DNA of 13,822 nt from contig JAMOPR010000101.1 of the NCBI GenBank assembly GCA_027064485.1, positions 1-13,822 of the forward strand, in the 5' to 3' direction. The DNA comes from Desulfurobacteriaceae bacterium. GTDB lineage: Bacteria > Aquificota > Aquificia > Desulfurobacteriales > Desulfurobacteriaceae. Below, piece after piece: positions 9,270 to 13,822 of this stretch; within the stretch, counting starts at the first letter, position 1; every line of letters begins with the position of its first letter. The position numbers were made by a program, and so were the translations under genes. A model generated the notes under the pieces. It saw only the letters and a list, made by a program, of their open reading frames with translations, did no database searches and was not told where the DNA came from.

Positions 9270-9719
9270 ATGGCAGTTGTTGGATTTGCAAAGTTGGAGG
9301 CTCTTTTTAGAAAAGCTGCAAGCCTTGATATTGATAAGAACAAGGCTAAAGAGATTACGGATATTGTTGAAAAGAAACTTTACGACCTGCTTTTGGTGGG
9401 TGAAAGGAACGCTAATTTCAACAACAGAGAAGTTATCTGGGAGTGTGACATTCCTCTAACAAAAGGTTTCCTTGAATCTATGCAGAAGTTTAAGGATTTA
9501 AAAGAGACTCTTGACTTGAAGGATATTCTTGACTTTTTGGCTACTCAGCCGCCTTTAAAGTATCCGCTTGAAGCAGAGCTTGAGAAAAAACTTCCGGAAA
9601 TTGTTGGAACCTTGCTTTACATCCTTGCAAGGATAATTAAGGAAACTTCTCCCGATTGTAGGCAACCTTCTTCTGAGGATATAGAGAGAGCAGGTAAGAT
9701 ACTTGACCTGACTATGTAG
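9270..9719 (+). CDS. Histone-fold doublet protein, DUF1931/AQ_328-like
   Basis: Small 149-residue protein of the DUF1931 group; the Aquifex aeolicus member AQ_328 is known to have a histone-like fold. The sequence can be split into two histone folds in tandem: helix 1 about 6-18, loop, long helix 2 about 26-51, loop 2 with R53 to D60, helix 3 about 62-74; then helix 1 about 82-92, helix 2 about 102-128, loop 2 with R131 to D137, helix 3 about 137-147. The paired Arg and Asp around loop 2 match the R-D clamp of archaeal and eukaryotic histones. Each chain would therefore be a pseudodimer. DNA binding is not established from the sequence: the protein is rich in both Lys and Glu, and no basic tail is seen. 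ATG has an excellent AGGAGGAGAG site at 9258-9267. It is monocistronic, divergent from purL and closed by a terminator. Confidence 0.85.
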   Translation: MAVVGFAKLEALFRKAASLDIDKNKAKEITDIVEKKLYDLLLVGERNANFNNREVIWECDIPLTKGFLESMQKFKDLKETLDLKDILDFLATQPPLKYPLEAELEKKLPEIVGTLLYILARIIKETSPDCRQPSSEDIERAGKILDLTM

Positions 9720-9750
9720 TTGCTTGCTTGTTTGTGTTTGAATTTAGAAG

Positions 9751-9780
9751 TCCCCCTGCGATTGAGGGGGATTTTTTATT
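9751..9780 (+). terminator. Rho-independent terminator after the histone-fold gene
   Basis: Stem TCCCCCT (9751-9757) pairs perfectly with AGGGGGA (9765-9771) around a 7-base loop and is followed at once by TTTTTTATTT. It lies 32 bases after the stop codon at 9719. It is the only strong intrinsic terminator I see in the window and isolates the upstream gene from the operon that starts at 9822. Confidence 0.9.
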
Positions 9781-9786
9781 TATAAT
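9781..9786 (+). promoter_or_regulatory. Candidate -10 of the 9822-11504 operon
   Basis: TATAAT, a perfect -10 hexamer, directly follows the terminator and would start transcription near 9793, about 29 bases before the first gene. No good -35 is seen because that position falls in the terminator hairpin; a second AT hexamer, TATAAA at 9792-9797, also lacks a partner. A promoter is needed here because the terminator precedes it. Confidence 0.35.
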
Positions 9787-9821
9787 TGGTTTATAAATCG
9801 ACAAAACAGTAGGGAGGTGCT

Positions 9822-10037
9822 TTGTTCGTTAACTTGAATATGACTTTAAAGGAGTGCCTTGAGAGATACCCTGAGGTTAAAAGCGTTCTTTATCGCTACA
9901 TAGAGGAGTGCCTTTACTGTGAAGGTTTTAAGGATGAACCTCTTGAGGTTGTTTTGAAAGCGCATCGTCTTCATCCCGAAAAGATTGTGAAAGAGATTAA
10001 CAAATATTTGGAGGAGAAGAGGAGAGATGGAGTTTAA
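9822..10037 (+). CDS. Small DUF1858-like protein with Cys pair
   Basis: A 71-residue protein resembling the DUF1858 / hybrid-cluster-associated redox disulfide domain: the pattern MTLKECLERYPEVKSVLYRY (7-26), then a Cys-x-x-Cys (C30-LY-C33), then a helix EVVLKAHRLHPEKIVKEIN, follows that family's 'threshold, Cys pair, helix' arrangement. A third Cys is at position 12. The usual family motif is C-x-G-C, so the match is loose. A redox or Fe-S-linked role is inferred from the family only. The start is taken as TTG at 9822 because AGGGAGGTG at 9811-9819 is strong, though the spacing is short; TTG at 9834 or ATG at 9840 would drop 4 or 6 residues. The last 11 bases overlap the next gene, indicating coupling. 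Confidence 0.7.
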   Translation: MFVNLNMTLKECLERYPEVKSVLYRYIEECLYCEGFKDEPLEVVLKAHRLHPEKIVKEINKYLEEKRRDGV

Positions 10038-10548
10038 TGTATATTCTGCCGTTAAGACGGTTGCAGAATTGATGTGTTGCGCAGCGATAACGGCTCCTAA
10101 AGGAAAAGGACAGAACCTTTTATACGTAAAGATTTTTGAGAGTGAAGAGAAAGATAAAGTTGCAGACTTGATGGAAAAGTTGGGAGAAGAAAATAACGTT
10201 AAGTTTTTTGTCAGAGATGCGAAGAACGTTAGAGATTCTTTAATTGTTGTTTTTATAGGAACAGAAGTTAAACCGAGAGGCGTTCCTTTTTGTGGTTTTT
10301 GCGGTTTTGAAAATTGTGAAAAATCAGCCGCTGCAGGTGCTTACTGCTCTTACGCTGTTGGGGATTTGGGAATAGCGGTAGGGTCTGCCGTTAAAGTGGC
10401 GGCAGAGCACTGCATTGATAACAGGATTATGTTTTCTTTCGGTAAGGCAGCTATTGTAGGGGGTTTTGTCCCCGAAAAAGTTAAGTTGGGTTACGGTATT
10501 CCACTTTCTGTAAGCGGAAAGAATATATTTTTTGACAGGAAAATGTAA
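10027..10548 (+). CDS. DUF2148-type protein with ferredoxin-like four-Cys motif
   Basis: A 173-residue protein of the DUF2148 group (described as containing a ferredoxin domain). The N-terminus has AAITAPKGKGQN (19-30), matching the family's TAPKA-G-D stretch, and two adjacent Cys (17, 18). The central motif is FCGFCGFENC, with C89, C92 and C97, followed by C107; this CxxCGFxxC plus Cys pattern could hold an Fe-S cluster. A further Cys is at 129. No membrane segment or signal peptide is visible, so it is probably cytoplasmic. Reaction and substrate are unknown. ATG at 10027 lies inside the end of the upstream gene and has GGAGGAGAAGAGGAG before it. The stop TAA shares its last base with the ATG of the corA-like gene (TAATG). 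Confidence 0.82.
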   Translation: MEFNVYSAVKTVAELMCCAAITAPKGKGQNLLYVKIFESEEKDKVADLMEKLGEENNVKFFVRDAKNVRDSLIVVFIGTEVKPRGVPFCGFCGFENCEKSAAAGAYCSYAVGDLGIAVGSAVKVAAEHCIDNRIMFSFGKAAIVGGFVPEKVKLGYGIPLSVSGKNIFFDRKM

Positions 10549-11504
10549 TGAAAAGTGTTGCTTGGGTAGTTATTCCTAAAGGGGATGTAGTAGAAACTCT
10601 GCGGGTGGAGCTTCCTGCTCTTATTGATGGTTCTTTCAACCTGAAAAAGCCGTGCTGGATACACATAAGACAGATTACCGATGAAGTGGAAGAGTTTCTG
10701 ATAGAAAAGCTGTCTATAAATGAGCTTTCCGTTGAAGACTGTAAAACGGAAGCCCGTTCTAAGGTTGAAATTTTTGATGATTACATATTTCTTTTGATGA
10801 ACTACTTTGACGGTGGGGTAAGCAGGCAGAAAAAACTGTGTGTTTTCTGGGGAAAAGATTATATCGTTACAATTGGTAGCAGAAGGCTTTTTGAGGAAGC
10901 AAAGAAAAACTTAACGCTTGAGGAGAATCCCTTTGGAGAGGGGGTAGGTAAAATTCTATGGCTGATTTCGAGTGTTGTAGCAGATAAATTTAAAACTGTT
11001 ACGGATATTTTAGAAGAACAAGCTGACGAAGTTGAAGCTTTGGTGTTTAAAGAGCAGAATCCTGAACTGCTGGAAGACATATCTGACTTATCTTATGAGA
11101 TATTAACTCTGAGAAGAGCTTTAAAACAGCTGAGGGATACTTACAGGTCTTTGATTTCTTATGCTTCCGGGTTTTTAAAAGGTGAGGATGTTCACTACTT
11201 TAGAGACTTACTTGATGAAGTATCAATACTCTACGATAGGGCAGAGACCCTTCACGAGTTTATTCAGAACGTTTTGAACGTCTTTTCTTCGCTTGTTTCT
11301 TTTAGGTTGAACGAAGTTATGAAAACACTGACCATTTTCGTTACAGTTCTTGAACCTTTGATGGTGATAACGAGTTTTTACGGTATGAACGTTGAAAATT
11401 TGCCTTTAGCTGCTAAACCATACGGTATATGGGTTATTTCTGTTTTTATGTTAGGAATAACGTTGCTTCTCCTTTACTATTTTAGAAAAAGAATGTGGAT
11501 TTAG
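10548..11504 (+). CDS. corA: CorA-family divalent metal ion channel
   Basis: Inner-membrane Mg2+/Co2+/Ni2+ channel of the CorA/MIT family. The 318 residues consist of a large cytoplasmic N-terminal domain with the long coiled pore helix (about 175-260), then two C-terminal membrane helices (about 258-277 and 293-311) joined by a loop with the signature YGMN; G279, M280, N281 form the selectivity motif. The tail RKRMWI is short and basic, as in the family. Which metal it carries cannot be read. Start ATG is coupled to the upstream DUF2148-type gene through TAATG. Its stop overlaps the stop of the opposite-strand nuclease-like gene by 4 bases, leaving no room for a separate terminator. Confidence 0.9.
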   Translation: MKSVAWVVIPKGDVVETLRVELPALIDGSFNLKKPCWIHIRQITDEVEEFLIEKLSINELSVEDCKTEARSKVEIFDDYIFLLMNYFDGGVSRQKKLCVFWGKDYIVTIGSRRLFEEAKKNLTLEENPFGEGVGKILWLISSVVADKFKTVTDILEEQADEVEALVFKEQNPELLEDISDLSYEILTLRRALKQLRDTYRSLISYASGFLKGEDVHYFRDLLDEVSILYDRAETLHEFIQNVLNVFSSLVSFRLNEVMKTLTIFVTVLEPLMVITSFYGMNVENLPLAAKPYGIWVISVFMLGITLLLLYYFRKRMWI

Positions 11505-12286
11505 ATTTCTTTTAAGAAGTCGTTTATAGTTATTATCTTGAATTGAATTTCTTCATCACCGCAGTATTCGTTAACCCAACTCTTACACTTCTGGATACAA
11601 AAGTTCATATCAATTTTAGGAGCAAAACTTGCAAGGTAGATGTTAACGTCTGAAAAGTATTTTTTGAGTTCTTTTGAGAGGAGGTGGAGGTAGAGGATTT
11701 TCTCTCTAACCTTTCTTGAACGTTCGGAATGTCCTGTTCCCAGTCTTATAAAAAATTCAACGTTGCCTTTACATTCGTAGCCTTCAACGTAGTTTCTTCC
11801 CCAAAAAGTTACATCTATGTTCTTACCACTTAGGTTTTTTTTATTGCAGAAAACTTTAAGTTTCCTTCTATTTACCATAGGTTGGCAGTGAAGGCACATA
11901 AGGTTTACTACTTTTCTGTTAATTGGTCCGAGATGAAAAACTAATTCTTCGAAGAGTCTTCCTTTTCTTAAAGCTATAAGGTCGTTTTGGGGAATTTCCT
12001 TGCCTGATAGGTTTTCTGAATGTTTGAGGAAAAAATTTTTCAAAAGTCTCCACAGTTTGAATTTACCGTGTTCGTTAAGGGGTATAGTTTCGAGAAATTT
12101 TTCCTTTTTGGTTTTTTTAAACTCTATAAACTCTCCTACCTTATCTACATACTGAAAAAACTCTGCTATTGAAATAATAGTGGAAATTCGTCGATGGTAA
12201 GGAAGGCATATTAAAAACCTAACCAACTCTTCAACGGGAAGTCCTAAAAACCTTTCTACATCAACGTAACAGCTGAAAACGTTCAT
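11501..12286 (-). CDS. Uncharacterised protein with PD-(D/E)XK nuclease-like signature
   Basis: I do not recognise this 261-residue protein by family. Visible: an N-terminal helical region (1 to about 100) rich in Phe and Lys; GRLFEELVFHLGP (109-121) with E113/E114; then NIDVTFWG (156-163) with D158, eight residues, and GYECKG (169-174) with E171-x-K173. A helix Glu followed by Asp and E-x-K on successive strands is the PD-(D/E)XK nuclease arrangement; the later strand VNIYLASFAP fits the core too. Cys residues cluster at 131, 134 and 147 before the ExK motif, and 230, 234 and 242 after it, so a metal or Fe-S site is possible. No signal peptide or membrane segment is seen. Its ATG shares a base with the flgL stop (TAATG), so it is translationally coupled to flgL. 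The nuclease call is inference from motif spacing; a role in flagellar biogenesis is equally unproven. Confidence 0.6.
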   Translation of the reverse strand: MNVFSCYVDVERFLGLPVEELVRFLICLPYHRRISTIISIAEFFQYVDKVGEFIEFKKTKKEKFLETIPLNEHGKFKLWRLLKNFFLKHSENLSGKEIPQNDLIALRKGRLFEELVFHLGPINRKVVNLMCLHCQPMVNRRKLKVFCNKKNLSGKNIDVTFWGRNYVEGYECKGNVEFFIRLGTGHSERSRKVREKILYLHLLSKELKKYFSDVNIYLASFAPKIDMNFCIQKCKSWVNEYCGDEEIQFKIITINDFLKEI

Positions 12287-13233
12287 TATCTGTAGTATTT
12301 AAGCAGTGATAAGTCTTTGGTTTGCTGTATGGCGGCGAGTAGTGCATCGTAAGCAGTTTTTGCCTTTTCGTATTCAGAAATAGCTTGAGCGTAATCGGTA
12401 TCTTCCAACTTTGACACTAAGTTTGAGTAATGAAGTCTTAAGTTTTCGTTCTGCGTTTTCAGATTTTCTACCGTTGCTATCTGCGTTCCCAATATTGAAC
12501 GGTATTCCATAATTTGGTTAAGTCCTTTGTCAAAAGCGTCTAATAATTTCATAGAAGTGCCGTCTACAGTTATCTCTGCTGTATTTAACTGTTTGATATC
12601 GCCACTTTCTATTATGTCAATTATTTTATCTATTACTTCTACGGCTGTGATTTTTCCGCTTGTTTGGTTGACTCCAAACATGTCTGCACCGTTATAGTTT
12701 AGTTCCACATCTACACCGTTCGCTACAGAAATTTTTGTTGTATCAACCGTGTAGTTACCACTACTATCTTGATATTTAAACTTTCCGTCTGAATCAAAAG
12801 GAGGGTCTTGAACTTTTACTCCTCCGAATATGTAGTTGTCTCCAATTTTGAAGTTTGCCTGATTAATTATGTATTCTTTTGCTGCTTTAAAATAGTCAAC
12901 CAACGTTTTGGCATCTTCATCGTTTATAACGCCCGTGTTCATAACTTGAACGATTTTCACTCTTACTTCCTGGAGGGTATTAACAACTGTATCTAAAACG
13001 GATTCTGCATTTTCAAGAGATGTTTTAGCAAAGTCTATGTTCCTGTTGAACCTTTCAAATGTTGATATAAGTTTTTTAAATCTGAGAACTCTTGCAGAAT
13101 CAACGGGATTATCGGAAGGATAAAGTAACCGCTTTCCTGAAGAAAGCTCTTCAGTTTTCCTCTGTAGCGTTGCTTCTCTTTTTCTGTCGTATTTTATGAA
13201 AAGGTCAAAGAATTTTATATCGGGCACCCTCAT
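12286..13233 (-). CDS. flgL: Flagellar hook-filament junction protein FlgL (HAP3)
   Basis: Exported junction protein that joins FlgK to the first flagellin subunits. Its 315 residues are close to the usual FlgL length. The N-terminal flagellin-like helix has ELSSGKRLLYPSDNP (30-44) and a long amphipathic helix through about 105; a short, Gly/Asp-rich exposed domain lies near 130-210 (NYIFGG, then DPPFDSDGKF); the C-terminal helix has LRLHYSNLVSKLEDTDYAQA and ends LSLLKYYR, typical of the D0 domain. There is no signal peptide, as expected for type III export. Start ATG is 3 bases after the flgK stop, with GGTGAGG at the end of flgK as ribosome binding site. The stop TAA overlaps the ATG of the nuclease-like gene. 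Confidence 0.95.
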   Translation of the reverse strand: MRVPDIKFFDLFIKYDRKREATLQRKTEELSSGKRLLYPSDNPVDSARVLRFKKLISTFERFNRNIDFAKTSLENAESVLDTVVNTLQEVRVKIVQVMNTGVINDEDAKTLVDYFKAAKEYIINQANFKIGDNYIFGGVKVQDPPFDSDGKFKYQDSSGNYTVDTTKISVANGVDVELNYNGADMFGVNQTSGKITAVEVIDKIIDIIESGDIKQLNTAEITVDGTSMKLLDAFDKGLNQIMEYRSILGTQIATVENLKTQNENLRLHYSNLVSKLEDTDYAQAISEYEKAKTAYDALLAAIQQTKDLSLLKYYR

Positions 13234-13236
13234 TTT

Positions 13237-13822
13237 TTACCTCACCATTCCCAATACTGTTTGGAGTAGTTCATCTGTTACAGTTATTACTCGTGCTGCA
13301 GCTTCATAAGCTCTTTGGTATTTTGTGAGGTTTACTAGCTCTTCATCCATATTAACGGATGATAATTCCTTCATTTTATCTTCTATACTGCTTAAAAGAA
13401 ACTTGCTGTTTTCTGTTTTGTTTTTTACGTATTCAAGTTCGCTGCCCAAGGCGGAGACTATTTCTGTGTTGTAATACTCAGAGAAGCTCAGATTATTCAA
13501 CTCACTCCATGTTTTGTCTTTCAGCTCGATTAGTTTTTTAATGTTTCTGTTATCGGCATTTAGACTGTCTGAACTACTTGCAGCGGCTATTTTTTTAGGG
13601 TCTGTAAAGTTTAACGTTATATTAGAAGCATCTATGGTCGTGCTTCCGTTATCTGCTTTGAATAACGCTTCTCCATTGGGAGTGGTAGAACCAGAAGGGG
13701 CATATAGGTCATATCCCTCCTTTTGTTGGTCGTTTATCTCCTTAGCAAATTTTTCGGTAAATTTGTTTAGTTTATCCATTGCTTCGTTTACAGCATCTAT
13801 TCCTTTTAAAGTTCCGCCTATT
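13237..13822 (-). CDS. flgK: Flagellar hook-associated protein FlgK (HAP1), C-terminal part
   Basis: C-terminal 195 or so residues of FlgK, the junction protein that caps the hook. The frame stays open to the window edge (codons before the internal Met at 13779 read IGGTLKGIDAVNEA), so the gene is cut by the window and not started at 13779. GGTLKG..DAVNEAMDKLNK and the region before it match the segment following the FlgK D2 domain. The end, VNLTKYQRAYEAAARVITVT with DELLQTVLGMVR, is the conserved D0 coiled helix shared by FlgK and other rod/hook proteins. It is first in the visible flgK-flgL-nuclease-like unit; other flagellar genes probably lie beyond the window. Confidence 0.94.
   Translation of the reverse strand, partial: IGGTLKGIDAVNEAMDKLNKFTEKFAKEINDQQKEGYDLYAPSGSTTPNGEALFKADNGSTTIDASNITLNFTDPKKIAAASSSDSLNADNRNIKKLIELKDKTWSELNNLSFSEYYNTEIVSALGSELEYVKNKTENSKFLLSSIEDKMKELSSVNMDEELVNLTKYQRAYEAAARVITVTDELLQTVLGMVR

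Noticed and set aside
9277..9459. 60-codon plus-strand open frame inside the histone-fold gene
   Set aside because: Frame-shifted reading of a clear gene with a better ribosome binding site and family match.
9721..9740. TGCTTGCTTGTTTGTGTTTG as a tandem repeat element
   Set aside because: Only a few imperfect TTG-type units in a short 3' leader to the terminator; no array structure.
11493..11515. Short dyad GATTTCTT/AAGAAGTC near the corA stop as a bidirectional terminator
   Set aside because: The loop would be only two bases, one pair is a wobble, the stem is AT-rich and no T-tract follows; not convincing as a terminator.
11501..12286. Anti-phage or CRISPR-linked role for the nuclease-like protein
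   Set aside because: No repeat array, cas gene, methyltransferase or other defence gene is in the window; the only neighbours are flagellar genes and corA.
13237..13779. Treating the flgK frame as a complete 180-codon gene starting at 13779
   Set aside because: The reading frame continues open to the window edge with FlgK-like codons, so the Met at 13779 is internal and the gene is truncated by the window.

Overview
The window reads as a compact, AT-rich bacterial chromosome segment from a thermophilic, flagellated, chemolithotroph-like lineage. The closest fit is the Aquificota, probably near the Desulfurobacteriaceae (Desulfurobacterium/Thermovibrio type). This placement is inferred from Lys/Glu-rich proteins, a two-histone-fold protein resembling Aquifex AQ_328, a ClpC-type unfoldase beside a LolD-type ATPase, and very tight gene packing. 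No rRNA, tRNA, CRISPR array, insertion sequence or prophage gene was seen, and no non-coding stretch exceeds about 135 bases.

Layout. (1) 16-4438, plus strand: a LolD-like ABC ATPase, clpC, rsmE and an AF1521-like macro-domain protein, with gaps of 0-20 bases, so probably one operon that begins upstream of the window. (2) 4418-9139, minus strand: purL, then a six-helix sensor histidine kinase, then a sigma-54-dependent response regulator. purL overlaps the kinase, and the kinase stop overlaps the regulator start, so the three look translationally coupled. The kinase/regulator pair resembles PilS/PilR. (3) 9140-9269: a divergent promoter region between purL and the histone-fold gene. (4) 9270-9719, plus strand: a histone-fold (DUF1931-type) protein followed by a clear intrinsic terminator. 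(5) 9822-11504, plus strand: a three-gene overlapping unit with a small DUF1858-like Cys protein, a DUF2148-type four-Cys protein and a CorA-family metal channel. (6) 11501-13822, minus strand: flgK (cut by the window edge), flgL, and a 261-residue protein with no family I can name that carries a PD-(D/E)XK nuclease-like signature and is coupled to flgL.

How the parts relate. Group 1 is protein quality control, ribosome modification and ADP-ribose metabolism, plus lipoprotein-type export. Group 2 joins a purine biosynthesis enzyme to a membrane signalling pair that would act on sigma-54 promoters. Group 6 is the hook-filament junction of the flagellum with an unexpected nuclease-like passenger. 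The most noteworthy items are the nuclease-like gene in the flagellar unit, the bacterial histone-fold doublet, the purL/two-component coupling, and the Cys-rich pair upstream of corA. I did not find a complete novel multi-gene system that I could defend from the sequence alone. Several starts should be moved from the longest open frame, notably purL (to 9139), the response regulator (to 5746) and the ABC ATPase (to 16).
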